From contig JAFXQD010000001.1 in the NCBI GenBank assembly GCA_017527365.1, positions 1-47,706 of the forward strand: DNA of 47,706 nucleotides, written 5' to 3'. The stretch's first letter is position 1. Every line of letters starts with the position of its first letter. The notes beneath the pieces were generated by a model. It was given only the letters and a program-made list of their open reading frames with translations, searched no databases and was not told where the DNA came from. A program made the position numbers and the translations under genes. This stretch comes from Oscillibacter sp. (lineage in GTDB: Bacteria > Bacillota > Clostridia > Oscillospirales > Oscillospiraceae). Positions 17,529 to 27,259 of the stretch are shown piece by piece.

Positions 17529-17813
17529 TCATCCCTCCTGAACCGCCTCGGCGTCGCGGTAGGCCGCCAACGCCCTGCGGAGTTCGCTGTTGGTGATTCG
17601 TTCCCCAGCTTTGATTTTTTTGGAGAGCCGGTTTTCGTCGTCCGCCGCCACGAACAGCGCGTGGCGGCGCTTCTTGCGTTTGGGGGCTTCCAGCTTGCGG
17701 GACTTGCCGTCGGCAAGGAGCAGGTATTCCCCCTCCACGCCCAAGACGACAAAGAGTTTTCCCTTGTCCCTGCCGGCGCCGGAGCGCACAATGTTTGACT
17801 TCGCAATGTCCAT
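17529..17813 (-). CDS. KOW-domain RNA-binding protein (L14e-like)
   Basis: A 94-residue protein whose first half is a KOW-type barrel (VRSGAGRDKGKLFVVLGVEG), the fold of eukaryotic and archaeal L14e. The second half is basic and charged. Firmicutes commonly carry this gene between map and infA; it is thought to bind RNA or the ribosome, but its role is not known. Confidence 0.8.
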   Translation of the reverse strand: MDIAKSNIVRSGAGRDKGKLFVVLGVEGEYLLLADGKSRKLEAPKRKKRRHALFVAADDENRLSKKIKAGERITNSELRRALAAYRDAEAVQEG

Positions 17814-17826
17814 AACGGCGCCCTGT

Positions 17827-18642
17827 TCAAATGGCCGGGGCGGTCAGGATTTCGGGCGCCCCGTCGGTTATCAGGATGGTGTTCTCGTAATGGGCGGCGT
17901 ATGAGCCGTCTTTCGTGACGACCGTCCATTTGTTGTCCAGCACGCGGACTTCCTTCGCGCCCGCGTTGACCATGGGCTCCACGGCGATGACCATGCCGCG
18001 CAACAGGCGCGGGTTTCCGCCCAGCCGCCTCTCCGGGACGTAATTGGGCACTTCGGGCGGCTCGTGCAGCTTCGCCCCGACGCCGTGCCCGACGTACTCC
18101 CGCACGACGGAATAGCCGCGGCTTTCGACGTAGCCCTGCACGGCGGCGGACACGTCAAAGAGGCGGTTTCCCTCGCGGGCCTGCGCGATTCCCTCAAAGA
18201 AACTTTGGCGCGTGGCGTCTATGAGCCGTTGCGCCTCCGGGTCGATTTGCCCGCAGGGGAACGTGGCGGCGCAGTCGCCGTGGTACCCGCCGACGAACGC
18301 GCCCACGTCCACGCTGACAATGTCGCCTTCCTTTAACAGCCGCTTGCCCGGAATGCCGTGGATAACTTCCTCGTTGACGCTGATACAGACGCTCGCGGGG
18401 AATCCGTTGTAGCGGTAGAACGACGGAACCGCGCCCTGCGAACGGATAAACTTGCTCACTTCCCGGTCGATGGACTGGGTGGTGACGCCGGGGCGGACAA
18501 GGCTCCCGGCAAGGGCGCGGGCTTCCGCCGTGATTTTCCCGGCGCGGCGCATAAGCTCTATCTCGTGGGCGGACTTAATGACAATGCGTTCCTGCTGTCC
18601 GGCGGCGTTGGGGACGCGGACGCGGAAAGGGTTTGGCGCCAT
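17827..18642 (-). CDS. map: Type I methionine aminopeptidase
   Basis: Removes the initiator Met from nascent proteins. The five metal ligands can be seen in SVDVGAF and HGDCAATF (two Asp), GHGVGAKLHEPP (His), AVEPM (Glu) and YENTILI (Glu). The ATG used gives 271 residues, with about 19 residues before the usual start region VIKSAHEIELMRRAGK; it begins 3 bases after the adk stop and has a G-rich ribosome site. An ATT codon just before VIKS has AGGA upstream and could be the true start, giving the usual length near 250. Confidence 0.93.
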   Translation of the reverse strand: MAPNPFRVRVPNAAGQQERIVIKSAHEIELMRRAGKITAEARALAGSLVRPGVTTQSIDREVSKFIRSQGAVPSFYRYNGFPASVCISVNEEVIHGIPGKRLLKEGDIVSVDVGAFVGGYHGDCAATFPCGQIDPEAQRLIDATRQSFFEGIAQAREGNRLFDVSAAVQGYVESRGYSVVREYVGHGVGAKLHEPPEVPNYVPERRLGGNPRLLRGMVIAVEPMVNAGAKEVRVLDNKWTVVTKDGSYAAHYENTILITDGAPEILTAPAI

Positions 18643-18645
18643 GCG

Positions 18646-19278
18646 TTACGCCCCCAAAACTTTTAAAATCGCCGCCGTGGTCGCTTCCACGGCGCCCTGA
18701 TTTTCCGCGGTTTTGAGCAGTCCGCGCTTGTCGTAGAACGCTTTGAGCGGCTCGGTCTCCTGATGGTACACGTCGAGGCGGGACTTGACGGTTTCGGGGG
18801 CGTCGTCCTTGCGTTGCACGAGCTTCCCGCCGCAACGGTCGCACACGCCCTCCTGTTTCGGCGGCACGGCGACAACGTGGTAACTCGCCCCGCAGGATTC
18901 GCACACGCGCCGCCCGCCCATGCGCTCCATAATCGTTTCGTCGGAAATCTCGATGGACACCACCGCGTCGAACGCAATCCCGGCTTTTTCAAGGGCTTCC
19001 GCCTGCGCAATCGTGCGCGGAACGCCGTCGAGAATATAGCCGCCCTTGCAGTCGTCCTCTTGGAGCCGCTCGGAGATAATGCCAATGATGACCTCGTCGG
19101 GGACAAGCTGTCCGGCGTCCATGAACGCTTTCGCCTTCAAGCCCGTGGGGGTGCCGTTCTTGACGGCGGCGCGGAGGATGTTTCCGGTGGAAATGGTCGG
19201 AATGCCGAGGCGGTCGGAAAGAATCTCCGCCTGCGTGCCCTTCCCGGCGCCGGGGGCGCCCAACAGAATCAGTTTCAT
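18646..19278 (-). CDS. adk: Adenylate kinase
   Basis: Interconverts ATP, AMP and ADP. The 210-residue protein opens with the P-loop LLGAPGAGKGTQA, has the AMP-site segment STGNILR and VPRTIAQAEAL, and a LID domain with four cysteines (CESCG and CDRCG) that would bind zinc, typical of Gram-positive enzymes. The ATG after the secY stop is used; the open frame further upstream overlaps secY and is not coding. Confidence 0.96.
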   Translation of the reverse strand: MKLILLGAPGAGKGTQAEILSDRLGIPTISTGNILRAAVKNGTPTGLKAKAFMDAGQLVPDEVIIGIISERLQEDDCKGGYILDGVPRTIAQAEALEKAGIAFDAVVSIEISDETIMERMGGRRVCESCGASYHVVAVPPKQEGVCDRCGGKLVQRKDDAPETVKSRLDVYHQETEPLKAFYDKRGLLKTAENQGAVEATTAAILKVLGA

Positions 19279-19291
19279 AACGTCCCCTTTC

Positions 19292-20668
19292 TCACTCCAA
19301 GAAGCCCTTGTACTGCCGCATGAGCATTTGGGATTCCAACGCCTTGACGGTCTCCAGCGCAACGCCCACCACGATAATGACGGACGTGCCGCCGATGGAA
19401 ACGGAGCTGTTCTGCACAATCTTGCCGACAATCAGCGGGCAGAGGGCCACAATGCCGAGGTAAATCGCGCCGAAGAACGTAATGCGGTTCAACACGCGCT
19501 TGATAAAGTCAATCGTGGGCTTTCCGGGGCGGAAGCCGGGGACAAAGCCGCCCTGTTTCTTCAGGTTGTTGGCGATTTCCACGGGGTTGAATTGAATCGT
19601 CGCGTAGAAATAGCTGAAGCCGATAATCATGATGAAATACACGACCATATAGAGGAACGACTGCGCGTCGATAGCCTTATAAATGGCATAGGACACGGTG
19701 CCCTGTTCGGGAATGCCGATAAAGCTCCATACGGTAATGGGCAGGGAGGCAATGCTTTGCGCGAAGATGATGGGGAGCACGCCCGCCATGCCGACTTTCA
19801 TGGGCAGGTTGGACGATTGCCCGCCGTACATCCGGCGCCCGACTTGGCGCTTGGCGTACTGTACCGGAATGCGGCGTTCCGCGTCGTTGATGAACACGAT
19901 GAAGACGATAAGAGCCAGCATTCCGACGACCAGCAGAACCGCGCCCCACGGGGGAATGGCGGAATCAATCAAACGTTGCGCGCTCTCCTCGGTGTAGCCC
20001 GCGCTCTGGAGGGTTTCCGGCGTCATGTCGCCGCTCTGGAGGTTCGACCACGTGCCGACGCCCTCGACAAGCCCGGTGACCATGCTGGGAATGCGGGACA
20101 GAATGCCCGCGAACAGAATCATAGAGATTCCGTTGCCCACGCCGAACTCGTTGACCTGTTCGCCCATCCACATGACGAACGACGAGCCCGCAATCAGGGT
20201 TACGATAATCACGAGCGCGGGCCAGACGCCCTCGCCGCCCTCTTGCAGAATGCCGTAGCGCTGCATCATGAAGTAGTAGCCGACGGCCTGCAACACGGCG
20301 ATTGCGATAGTGGCGTAGCGCGTGATGGACTGGATTTTCTTCCGCCCCTCCTCGCCGCCTTCCTTGGACAACTGCTCAAGGTACGGAATGGCGACGGTTA
20401 AGAGCTGGATAATAATGGAGCTGTTGATATAGGGCTGAATGCTCAACGCGAACACGGTCGCCATAGAGAACGCGCCGCCGCTCATGGCGTTGAGCAGTCC
20501 GAAATAGGTCGTGCCCATGGCGTCGAGCTGGTCTTTGAGCATGGACGTGTCGATATAGGGCACGGTAATGGCGTTGCCAATGCGGAAGATGAGCAGAATC
20601 AGCATGGTGAACACGATTTTCCGCCGCAGTTCCGGGATAGCCCACGCCTTGCGAATGGTCTGAATCAT
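19292..20668 (-). CDS. secY: Protein translocase subunit SecY
   Basis: Channel-forming subunit of the Sec translocon, with ten membrane spans over 458 residues. Conserved pieces include the first span (RRKIVFTMLILLIFRIGN), the plug region with LLNAMSGGAFSMATVFALSI, and the YFYATIQFNPVEIANNLKKQ loop. Its ATG overlaps the rplO stop as TGATG, which couples translation of the two. Confidence 0.98.
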   Translation of the reverse strand: MIQTIRKAWAIPELRRKIVFTMLILLIFRIGNAITVPYIDTSMLKDQLDAMGTTYFGLLNAMSGGAFSMATVFALSIQPYINSSIIIQLLTVAIPYLEQLSKEGGEEGRKKIQSITRYATIAIAVLQAVGYYFMMQRYGILQEGGEGVWPALVIIVTLIAGSSFVMWMGEQVNEFGVGNGISMILFAGILSRIPSMVTGLVEGVGTWSNLQSGDMTPETLQSAGYTEESAQRLIDSAIPPWGAVLLVVGMLALIVFIVFINDAERRIPVQYAKRQVGRRMYGGQSSNLPMKVGMAGVLPIIFAQSIASLPITVWSFIGIPEQGTVSYAIYKAIDAQSFLYMVVYFIMIIGFSYFYATIQFNPVEIANNLKKQGGFVPGFRPGKPTIDFIKRVLNRITFFGAIYLGIVALCPLIVGKIVQNSSVSIGGTSVIIVVGVALETVKALESQMLMRQYKGFLE

Positions 20669-21108
20669 CAGAGCACCTCGGCTTTCCCTCCGGCGTCCTC
20701 AATCGCCTTTTTCGCGGATTCCGAAAACGCGTTCGCCTGTACGGTGAGTTTCTTTGTCACGGCGCCCTTGCCGAGCACCTTGTATCCGTAGCGGCAGGAC
20801 GAGAGAATCCGCTTTTCGAGCAGGGCTTCCGCCGTCACCGTGTCGCCGTCGTTGAACGCGTCCAGCGCGTTCAGGTTGACGACTTCCGGTTTCTTGGCGA
20901 AGATGTTGTTGAACCCGCGCTTGGGCACGCGGCGGGCGAGGGGCATTTGGCCGCCCTCGAACCCGGCGCGGACTTTGCCGCCCGAACGCGCCTTTTGACC
21001 CTTATGCCCGCGCCCGGCGGTCTTGCCGTTGCCGGAGCCGTGGCCGCGCCCTTTGCGGTAAGCCGCCCGCACGGAGCCTTCCGCCGGGGACAGTTCGCTC
21101 ATTTTCAT
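20668..21108 (-). CDS. rplO: 50S ribosomal protein L15 (uL15)
   Basis: Late-assembly large-subunit protein. The Gly/Arg/Lys-rich start ([20 protein letters not shown]) and the basic loop [20 protein letters not shown] are characteristic. It overlaps rpmD by 4 bases upstream and secY by one base downstream. 146 residues. Confidence 0.97.
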   Translation of the reverse strand: MKMSELSPAEGSVRAAYRKGRGHGSGNGKTAGRGHKGQKARSGGKVRAGFEGGQMPLARRVPKRGFNNIFAKKPEVVNLNALDAFNDGDTVTAEALLEKRILSSCRYGYKVLGKGAVTKKLTVQANAFSESAKKAIEDAGGKAEVL

Positions 21109-21296
21109 GCGTTGGCGCCTCCTTCTTCCTCGACGCGGAGCATGTAGCCAATCTTGGCGATTTTGCCCCGCGTGCAGTCGTTGTCGGGCTGCACGGTGGT
21201 GTCGCCGATTTTGCGCAACCCTAACGCGTGCGCCGTGGCGACCTGCTTCTTCAAGCGCCCGTTCAGGCTCTTTACGAGCGTGATTTTATATTCCAT
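21105..21296 (-). CDS. rpmD: 50S ribosomal protein L30 (uL30)
   Basis: A 63-residue large-subunit protein with the typical opening [20 protein letters not shown] and [16 protein letters not shown] short extra tail ([10 protein letters not shown]) overlaps the start of rplO. Confidence 0.95.
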   Translation of the reverse strand: MEYKITLVKSLNGRLKKQVATAHALGLRKIGDTTVQPDNDCTRGKIAKIGYMLRVEEEGGANA

Positions 21297-21310
21297 GTCT
21301 GCGGCCCTCC

Positions 21311-21811
21311 TCAGCCCAGAATATCCGCCGGGCTCTTGCCCCGGATACGGGCGACTTCCTCCGGGCCGCGCATACTCATGAGACCCTCAAACGCGGCGGC
21401 GACCACGTTGTTGGGGTTGTTGGAGCGCAGGCACTTGGCGCGGATGTCCTTAATCCCGGCGGCCTCGACGACGGCGCGGACGGCGCCGCCCGCGATAACG
21501 CCCGTGCCGGGGGCGGCGGGCTTCATCAGCACGCGCCCGGCGCCGGATACGCCGATAGTCTCATGGGGGATGGTGTCCCCGGAGAGCGTGACGGTGATAA
21601 AGTTCTTCTTGGCGGCTTCGATTCCCTTCCGGATGGCTTCGGGCACTTCGGCGGCCTTGCCGAGGCCGTAGCCGACCTTGCCCTTGCCGTCGCCCACGAC
21701 GACCAGCGCCGAGAACTTCATCACCCGGCCGCCCTTGACGGTCTTGGAGACCCGGTTCAGGGAAACGACTTTTTCGATATACTCGCTCTGTTCGCGTTCA
21801 AATCTGGGCAT
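21311..21811 (-). CDS. rpsE: 30S ribosomal protein S5 (uS5)
   Basis: Decoding-fidelity protein with an N-terminal double-stranded RNA binding domain ([20 protein letters not shown]) and a C-terminal domain with [19 protein letters not shown] and [10 protein letters not shown]. 166 residues, complete, with normal spacing to rplR and rpmD. Confidence 0.97.
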   Translation of the reverse strand: MPRFEREQSEYIEKVVSLNRVSKTVKGGRVMKFSALVVVGDGKGKVGYGLGKAAEVPEAIRKGIEAAKKNFITVTLSGDTIPHETIGVSGAGRVLMKPAAPGTGVIAGGAVRAVVEAAGIKDIRAKCLRSNNPNNVVAAAFEGLMSMRGPEEVARIRGKSPADILG

Positions 21812-21828
21812 TTGCCGTTCCTCCTCCC

Positions 21829-22197
21829 TTAGAATTTCAGCCCGCCCTCGCGGGCGCCTTCCGCCAGCGCTTTCACGCGCCCGTGGTACAGGTATCCGCC
21901 GCGGTCAAAGACCACGTTCTCAATGCCCTTTTCAAGGGCGCGCTTCGCCACGAGCTTCCCCACGGCCTGCGCCGCTTGGACGTTGCCGCCGTAGCCCTCG
22001 ATTTCCTTGTCAAGGGAGGACGCGGAAACAAGCGTCTTTCCGCCCTTGGGGTCGCTGTCGTCGATAATCTGGGCGTAGATGTTGGCCTCAGAGCGGAACA
22101 CGTTCAGGCGCGGGGTCTGGGGCGTTCCGGAAATCTTGGCGCGCACCCGGCGGTGGCGCTTCATGCGCTGGGCGTTTGTGTTGGGACGTTTAATCAT
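21829..22197 (-). CDS. rplR: 50S ribosomal protein L18 (uL18)
   Basis: 5S rRNA-binding protein, 122 residues, with an Arg-rich N-terminus ([18 protein letters not shown]), [18 protein letters not shown] and the C-terminal [20 protein letters not shown] that mark the family. Confidence 0.97.
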   Translation of the reverse strand: MIKRPNTNAQRMKRHRRVRAKISGTPQTPRLNVFRSEANIYAQIIDDSDPKGGKTLVSASSLDKEIEGYGGNVQAAQAVGKLVAKRALEKGIENVVFDRGGYLYHGRVKALAEGAREGGLKF

Positions 22198-22211
22198 GTC
22201 AGAGCGCCTCC

Positions 22212-22757
22212 TTACTTCTTCGCGCCGGTCTTGCCGACCTTGCGGCGGACGACTTCGTCGGCGTACTTAATGCCCTTGCCCTTGTAGGGCTCCGGCGGGC
22301 GCTTCTCGCGGACTTCGGCGGCGAACTGCCCGACTTTCTGCTTGTCGCAGCCGCTGATGACAATCTTGTTCGGCGCGGGCACGTCAATCGTGATGCCGTC
22401 GGTTTCTTCCATCGTGACGGGGTGGGAGTAGCCGAGCGTCATGACGAGCTTGCCGCCCTCTTTGGCGACGCGGTAGCCCACGCCGTTGACTTCGAGTTCC
22501 TTCTTGTAGCCTTCCGTCACGCCCACGACCATGTTGTGAAGCAGGGAGCGCGTGAGGCCGTGCAAACTGCGGTGGAGCTTATCTTCGGACGGGCGCTCTA
22601 CCGTAAGCACGGCGCCGTCGAGTTTGAGCTTCATTTCGGGGCGGAGGGCTTGTTTGAGTTCTCCCTTGGGGCCCTTGACCGTGACGACGTTGCCTTCGGC
22701 GATGTCGACGGTAACCCCGGCGGGAATGGTAATGGGCATTCTGCCGATACGAGACAT
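22212..22757 (-). CDS. rplF: 50S ribosomal protein L6 (uL6)
   Basis: Large-subunit protein near the factor-binding site, built of two similar alpha/beta domains. Marks are [17 protein letters not shown] at the start and [19 protein letters not shown] at the end. 181 residues. Confidence 0.97.
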   Translation of the reverse strand: MSRIGRMPITIPAGVTVDIAEGNVVTVKGPKGELKQALRPEMKLKLDGAVLTVERPSEDKLHRSLHGLTRSLLHNMVVGVTEGYKKELEVNGVGYRVAKEGGKLVMTLGYSHPVTMEETDGITIDVPAPNKIVISGCDKQKVGQFAAEVREKRPPEPYKGKGIKYADEVVRRKVGKTGAKK

Positions 22758-22770
22758 TCTTTCTACCCCC

Positions 22771-23169
22771 TTACCAGACGAATGCCAGAACTTCGCCGCC
22801 GACGTGAAGCTCCCGCGCTTTCCTGTCGGTCATGACGCCTCTGGACGTGGAGATAATGGCAATGCCAAGGCCCTTGAGCACCTTCGGAAGCTCGTCGGCC
22901 CCGGCGTACACGCGCAGGCCGGGTTTCGAGACGCGTTTCAGCCCCGTGATAACCCGTTCCTTGCCCGGATTGTATTTCAGCGTAATGCGAATGGTTCCCT
23001 GCGGGCTGTCGTCCAGAACCTGATAGTTCCGGATATAGCCTTCTTCCAACAGAATGCGGGCAATGCTCTTTTTCATGTTGGAGGCGGGGACTTCCACCTT
23101 GTCGTGTTTGGCCGCGTTGGCGTTGCGGATACGGGTGAGCATATCCGCCACAGGGTCGGTGATGTGCAT
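22771..23169 (-). CDS. rpsH: 30S ribosomal protein S8 (uS8)
   Basis: Central-domain 16S rRNA binder of 132 residues; shows [20 protein letters not shown] and the C-terminal [20 protein letters not shown]. An AAGGAGG sequence precedes its ATG, itself preceded by an unusually long spacer after rpsN. Confidence 0.97.
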   Translation of the reverse strand: MHITDPVADMLTRIRNANAAKHDKVEVPASNMKKSIARILLEEGYIRNYQVLDDSPQGTIRITLKYNPGKERVITGLKRVSKPGLRVYAGADELPKVLKGLGIAIISTSRGVMTDRKARELHVGGEVLAFVW

Positions 23170-23396
23170 AGTAAGTCCTCCTTACAAAGAGTGGCGGCGC
23201 CGGGACCGCTGCGGCGGCGAGGTATCACAGAGGCCTTGCAGCCCGCCCGGACGGGCAGTCTGTCTCCCGCCGGCTTCCGTGACCTTTCGCCGTCCGGGGA
23301 CGCCAACCCCCGGAGTCGGCGTCCGCGTTTTTGGAAGGGATTCCGGAAAGCGCGAGCGTTTGCGGGTTCGCGCCTTGCGGAAGCGGAGGTAAAAAA
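23170..23396 (-). other. Long non-coding spacer within the spc region (rpsN-rpsH)
   Basis: A 227-base gap where neighbouring genes are 12-20 bases apart. It has no plausible gene. On the minus strand it holds several potential stems: GGACGCC with GGCGTCC, CCCGGACGG with CCGTCCGGG, and GCCCG with CGGGC. It shares CGGCGGGAGAC with the rpsJ-rplC spacer. It could be an internal leader or processing site. Confidence 0.5.
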
Positions 23397-23582
23397 TCAG
23401 AACGAGGCCTTGCGGACGCCGGGAATCTGCCCGCGGTAGGCCAGCTCCCGGAAGCAGATACGGCAAACGCCGTAGTTGCGCAGATAGGCGTGGGGGCGCC
23501 CGCAGAGCTTGCAACGGTTGTACTTGCGGGTGGAGTATTTCGCGGCCCTCTGCTGTTTCAGAATCATAGATTTCTTAGCCAT
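23397..23582 (-). CDS. rpsN: 30S ribosomal protein S14, zinc type (uS14)
   Basis: A 61-residue S14 with the CKLCG and CRICF pairs that bind zinc (positions near 24, 27, 40 and 43), so the short zinc-dependent form. It starts 11 bases after the rplE stop with an AGGAGG sequence. The first in-frame ATG fits the family start MAKKSMI. Confidence 0.96.
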   Translation of the reverse strand: MAKKSMILKQQRAAKYSTRKYNRCKLCGRPHAYLRNYGVCRICFRELAYRGQIPGVRKASF

Positions 23583-23593
23583 GGTATTCCTCC

Positions 23594-24133
23594 TCAGCGG
23601 GCGAACGGCGCGCCGACCTGTCCGAGCAAAGCGCGGGCTTCCTCGTCGGTCTTGGCGGTGGTGCAGATGACCACGTCCATGCCGCGAATTTTGTCGATTT
23701 TGTCGTACTCGATTTCGGGGAAAATCAACTGCTCCCGAATGCCGAGGGCGTAGTTGCCGCGCCCGTCGAACGCGTTGGGGTTAATGCCCTGAAAGTCGCG
23801 CACGCGGGGCAGGGCGACGTTGAAAAGGCGGTCGAGAAATTCCCACATCTTTTCGCCGCGCAGCGTCACTTTCGCGCCGATGGGCATATTTTCGCGGAGC
23901 TTGAAGTTGGCGACAGACTTCCGGGCGCGGGTAATGACGGGCTTCTGTCCGGTAATCTTCGCCAAATCCCCGGACACGTTGTCCAGAATCTTGGCGTTCT
24001 CGCGGGCCTCCCCGCAGCCGACGTTCACGACGACCTTTTCAATGCGGGGAATCTGCATGACGCTCTTGTAGTTGAACTGCTTCATGAGGGCCGGAGCGAC
24101 TTCGGCCTTGTAGCGCTCTTTCAATCTTGCCAT
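23594..24133 (-). CDS. rplE: 50S ribosomal protein L5 (uL5)
   Basis: 5S rRNA-binding protein of the central protuberance. The 179-residue product starts [20 protein letters not shown], the usual opening; the longer open frame upstream overlaps rplX and is not used. Conserved [26 protein letters not shown] and [16 protein letters not shown] are present. Confidence 0.97.
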   Translation of the reverse strand: MARLKERYKAEVAPALMKQFNYKSVMQIPRIEKVVVNVGCGEARENAKILDNVSGDLAKITGQKPVITRARKSVANFKLRENMPIGAKVTLRGEKMWEFLDRLFNVALPRVRDFQGINPNAFDGRGNYALGIREQLIFPEIEYDKIDKIRGMDVVICTTAKTDEEARALLGQVGAPFAR

Positions 24134-24147
24134 GTCCGCCGCTCCTC

Positions 24148-24459
24148 TCACAACGCCGCGCCGCACTTCTTGCAGACGCGGGTTTTCTTGTCGTCCTCGA
24201 ACTTCATGCCCACGCGGGTGGGCTTGCCGCACTGCGGGCACACGACCTGCACTTTGCACACGGGCATGGCGGCCTCGCGGCTGACGATTCCGCCCGTTTC
24301 GCCCTGCCTGCGCGGCTTAACGTGGCACGTGGCCATATTCAAGCCCTCGACCACGACCTTGGCTTCCTTGGGCACGGTTCCCATGACCTTCCCCTGCTTG
24401 CCCTTGTCCTTGCCGGAGAGGACGACCACGGTGTCGCCTTTTTTGACTTTCATCGCCAT
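24148..24459 (-). CDS. rplX: 50S ribosomal protein L24 (uL24)
   Basis: Assembly-initiator protein with an N-terminal KOW motif ([20 protein letters not shown]). The C-terminal part carries CPQCG and CKKCG, a four-Cys set able to bind zinc, as seen in many Gram-positive L24 proteins. 103 residues; a second ATG two codons in would give the more usual MKVKKGD start. Confidence 0.96.
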   Translation of the reverse strand: MAMKVKKGDTVVVLSGKDKGKQGKVMGTVPKEAKVVVEGLNMATCHVKPRRQGETGGIVSREAAMPVCKVQVVCPQCGKPTRVGMKFEDDKKTRVCKKCGAAL

Positions 24460-24471
24460 ACTGCCGCCTCC

Positions 24472-24840
24472 TCAAATCACTTCCGGCGCGAGGGAGAGGA
24501 TTTTCATATAGTCCCGCTCGCGCAGTTCGCGGGCGACGGGCCCGAAAATGCGGGTGCCTCTGGGGTTCTTGTCGTCGCGGATGAGCACGGCGGCGTTGTC
24601 GTCGAACCGGACGTAAGTCCCGTCGGCGCGGCGGATTCCCTTCGCGCTCCGCACGATGACGGCGCGGACGACCTCGCCCTTCTTCACCATGCCGCCCGGC
24701 GTCGACTTGCGCACGGACGCGACAATCACGTCTCCGATATTGCCGTACTTCCGGGTGGAGCCGCCCAAAACCCGGATGCATTTAATCTCGCGGGCGCCGG
24801 TATTGTCGGCGACCTTGAGGAAAGTTTCCTGTTGAATCAC
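24472..24840 (-). CDS. rplN: 50S ribosomal protein L14 (uL14)
   Basis: Intersubunit-bridge protein of exactly 122 residues; opens [20 protein letters not shown] and has the [14 protein letters not shown] motif. No oddities. Confidence 0.98.
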   Translation of the reverse strand: MIQQETFLKVADNTGAREIKCIRVLGGSTRKYGNIGDVIVASVRKSTPGGMVKKGEVVRAVIVRSAKGIRRADGTYVRFDDNAAVLIRDDKNPRGTRIFGPVARELRERDYMKILSLAPEVI

Positions 24841-24855
24841 TCTCAGCGCCTCCCC

Positions 24856-25122
24856 TTACTTCGCCTTTTCCAGAATCTTGACCACGCGCCAGCGCTTCTC
24901 CTTGGACAGGGGGCGCGTCTCCATGACCTGCACGCGGTCTCCGATTCCGCATTCGTTGTTCTCGTCGTGGGCTTTGAGCTTGTACGTCCGCCCGACGATT
25001 TTCTTATAGAGCGGGTGCGCCACGCGGTCGGCGACGGCGACCACCACGGTTTTGTCCATCTTGTCGGAAACAACCTTGCCGACGCGGGTCTTGCGGGAGG
25101 AAGTCCGTTTTTCTTCGCTCAT
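24856..25122 (-). CDS. rpsQ: 30S ribosomal protein S17 (uS17)
   Basis: OB-fold 16S rRNA binder, 88 residues, with [18 protein letters not shown] and [21 protein letters not shown] short Ser/Arg/Lys lead precedes the conserved region. Confidence 0.97.
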   Translation of the reverse strand: MSEEKRTSSRKTRVGKVVSDKMDKTVVVAVADRVAHPLYKKIVGRTYKLKAHDENNECGIGDRVQVMETRPLSKEKRWRVVKILEKAK

Positions 25123-25141
25123 ATCCTGTTTCCTCCTTCAC

Positions 25142-25342
25142 TCACTGCCGGGCGGCGATTTCCGCCAGCACGGTCTTGACGCGGGCGATGTCGTGCCGGG
25201 TCTCCCGGATTTTCAGGGGGTTGTCGAGCTGGTTGGTGGCGTGCTGCATACGCAGGAAAAAGAGGTCCTTCTTCAATCCGACCAGTTTTTCGTCCAGCTC
25301 TTCCTTGGTCATCTTGCGAAATTCGCTTGCCTTCATTCTCAT
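25142..25342 (-). CDS. rpmC: 50S ribosomal protein L29 (uL29)
   Basis: Two-helix protein at the tunnel exit; 66 residues with the [20 protein letters not shown] core. Its ATG overlaps the rplP stop by 4 bases, which couples the two genes. Confidence 0.96.
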   Translation of the reverse strand: MRMKASEFRKMTKEELDEKLVGLKKDLFFLRMQHATNQLDNPLKIRETRHDIARVKTVLAEIAARQ

Positions 25343-25788
25343 TCACCTGCTTCCGCGGACACGCCGCCGGCTTCCATGGCGCCCTCCCGGCGGACGATTT
25401 TGGTCTTGATGGGCAGTTTGTGGCTCGCCAGACGCAGGGCTTCTTTCGCGGTCTCTTCGGGGACGCCCGCGATTTCAAACATGACGCGGTCGGGCTTCAC
25501 GACCGCCACCCAGAACTCCGGGGAGCCTTTGCCGGAGCCCATGCGGGTTTCGGCGGGCTTCTTGGTCACGGGCTTGTCGGGGAAAATCTTAATCCAGACC
25601 TGCCCGCCGCGCCGCGTGTAGCGCGTCATGGCGATACGGGCGGCCTCGATTTGGTTGCTGGTAATCCAGCCGGGTTCCAGAGCTTGCAGGCCGTACTCGC
25701 CGTAGGTAATGGTATTGCCCCGCGTGGCCTTGCCGGTCATCCGCCCGCGATGGACGCGGCGGTATTTCACTCTCTTGGGCATTAACAT
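25339..25788 (-). CDS. rplP: 50S ribosomal protein L16 (uL16)
   Basis: A-site tRNA-contacting protein. Typical start [19 protein letters not shown], then [20 protein letters not shown] and [15 protein letters not shown]. The 149-residue length includes a short acidic tail ([11 protein letters not shown]). Two bases separate it from rpsC. Confidence 0.97.
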   Translation of the reverse strand: MLMPKRVKYRRVHRGRMTGKATRGNTITYGEYGLQALEPGWITSNQIEAARIAMTRYTRRGGQVWIKIFPDKPVTKKPAETRMGSGKGSPEFWVAVVKPDRVMFEIAGVPEETAKEALRLASHKLPIKTKIVRREGAMEAGGVSAEAGE

Positions 25789-25790
25789 GG

Positions 25791-26879
25791 TTATTGAGCG
25801 CCTCCTTCTTCCTTGGCGGGGGCGGCGCCTTCCGCCGGACGGGCCGCCGGACGCGGCGGGGTCATCTGCCGGTTCAATCCGGCCTGACGGTTGAACCCGC
25901 CGGGGGCGCCTTGGCCGCCGCGATTGAATCCGCCGCCTTGACGGTCGCGGTTAAAGCCTCCGCCCTGTCCGCCGCGATTGAAGCCGCCGGGGGCTCCGCC
26001 TTGGCGGTCGCGGTTGAACCCGCCGCCCGGCGCGCCCTGACGGTCGCGGTTAAACCCGCCGCCGGGGGCTCCCTGACGGTCGCGGCTAAACCCGGCGCCC
26101 GGCGCGCCTTGGCGGTCGCGGCTAAAGCCTCCGCCCTGACGGTCGCGGTTAAAGCCGCCGCCGCCCCTGCGGTCGTCGCGGCGCCGACGCTCGCGGCGCT
26201 CCTGATAGGGCTTGCTGGTGTCCATGGTGCGCGGGGTCGTGCGCAACGTCTGCGACAGGACTTCGCCCTTGTAAATCCAGACCTTCACGCCGATGCGCCC
26301 GAACGTGGTCGCGGCCTCGGCGAAACCGTATTCAATGTCGGCGCGGATGGTTTGCAGGGGAATCGTGCCCTCGTGGTAGTGCTCGACGCCCGCGATTTCG
26401 CGTCCGCCGAGGCGCCCGGAACAGCAGGTCTTAATGCCCTTGGCGCCCGCCCGCATGGCGCGGGCCATTGCGTTTTTCATGGCGCGGCGGTGGCTGATAC
26501 GCTTTTCAAGTTGCTGCGCGATGTTCTCGGCGACAAGCTGCGCGTCCATGTCGGGGTTTTTCACTTCCACGATGTTCAGGCGCGTTTTCTTGCCGACCAT
26601 TTTTTCCAGCGCGGCGCGGTACTCTTCGATTTGCTTTCCGCCCTGCCCGATGACCATGCCGGGGCGGGCGCAGTGCAGGAACACCGTGACCACGTCGGAA
26701 CTGCGCTCAATCTCAATGCGGGGCACGCCCGCGCCGTACAGGGTCTTTTTGAGGAACTTCCGGATTTTCTGGTCTTCCACAATCAGGTCGCCGACCTTCT
26801 CCTCGCTGGCGTACCAGCGGGAATCCCAGTCCTTAATGACGCCCACGCGCAGGCCGTGCGGGTTTACTTTCTGTCCCAT
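25791..26879 (-). CDS. rpsC: 30S ribosomal protein S3 (uS3) with long Gly/Arg-rich tail
   Basis: S3 lines the mRNA entry tunnel. Residues 1-215 are an ordinary S3: [20 protein letters not shown], a KH domain ([16 protein letters not shown], near 80) and the C-terminal domain ([21 protein letters not shown], near 160). From about residue 219 it continues for roughly 144 residues, making it about 1.6 times the usual length. The tail starts with an Arg cluster ([13 protein letters not shown]), followed by nine 9- or 12-residue units of the form [12 protein letters not shown], and ends in a Pro/Ala/Glu stretch. It is in frame, uninterrupted, and followed 2 bases later by rplP, so it is probably made. 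Confidence 0.96.
   Translation of the reverse strand: MGQKVNPHGLRVGVIKDWDSRWYASEEKVGDLIVEDQKIRKFLKKTLYGAGVPRIEIERSSDVVTVFLHCARPGMVIGQGGKQIEEYRAALEKMVGKKTRLNIVEVKNPDMDAQLVAENIAQQLEKRISHRRAMKNAMARAMRAGAKGIKTCCSGRLGGREIAGVEHYHEGTIPLQTIRADIEYGFAEAATTFGRIGVKVWIYKGEVLSQTLRTTPRTMDTSKPYQERRERRRRDDRRGGGGFNRDRQGGGFSRDRQGAPGAGFSRDRQGAPGGGFNRDRQGAPGGGFNRDRQGGAPGGFNRGGQGGGFNRDRQGGGFNRGGQGAPGGFNRQAGLNRQMTPPRPAARPAEGAAPAKEEGGAQ
25877..26170 (-). repeat. Tandem repeat encoding the S3 tail
   Basis: Nine imperfect in-frame units of 27 or 36 bases within rpsC. All keep the frame and vary mostly between N and S, D and G; the 36-base unit encodes [12 protein letters not shown]. Such units are prone to copy-number change. 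Confidence 0.85.
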
Positions 26880-26892
26880 AAAACTTCCTCCC

Positions 26893-27237
26893 TCACGCCT
26901 TCTCCGCCACGCTCAACGTCACGTGCGACGTGCGCTTGTTGATACGGTACGCCCTGCCCTGCGCCCTCGGCATAATCCGTTTCAGGATGGGGCCGGGGGT
27001 GGCGAACACTTCGGAGACGACCAGCTTTTCCGGGCTCATGCCGAAATTGTTCTCCGCGTTGGCAACGGCGCTTTTCAACAGCTTCTGCAACGGTTCGGAA
27101 GCGGCCTTCGGGGTCTGCATGAGAATCGCCATAGCGGTGTTGGCGTCCTTGCCGCGAATCAGGTCGCACACAATCTGAACCTTACGGGGGGAGATGCGGA
27201 CATAGCGCAGGTACGCGCTCGCTTCGTTGCGTTCCAT
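26893..27237 (-). CDS. rplV: 50S ribosomal protein L22 (uL22)
   Basis: Tunnel-wall protein with a long beta hairpin. 114 residues with [30 protein letters not shown] and the hairpin region [19 protein letters not shown]. Normal length. Confidence 0.97.
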   Translation of the reverse strand: MERNEASAYLRYVRISPRKVQIVCDLIRGKDANTAMAILMQTPKAASEPLQKLLKSAVANAENNFGMSPEKLVVSEVFATPGPILKRIMPRAQGRAYRINKRTSHVTLSVAEKA

Positions 27238-27259
27238 ATCCTACTATCGGCTCCTTCCC

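Noticed and set aside
25877-26170. Regularly spaced repeats that might suggest a CRISPR array
   Set aside because: The units are in-frame coding repeats of 27 or 36 bases in rpsC without unique spacers.
25794-26942. Long open frame (382 codons) on the plus strand opposite rpsC
   Set aside because: It is the mirror of the GC-rich rpsC frame, rich in Ala/Val repeats mirroring the S3 tail, with no homologous features.
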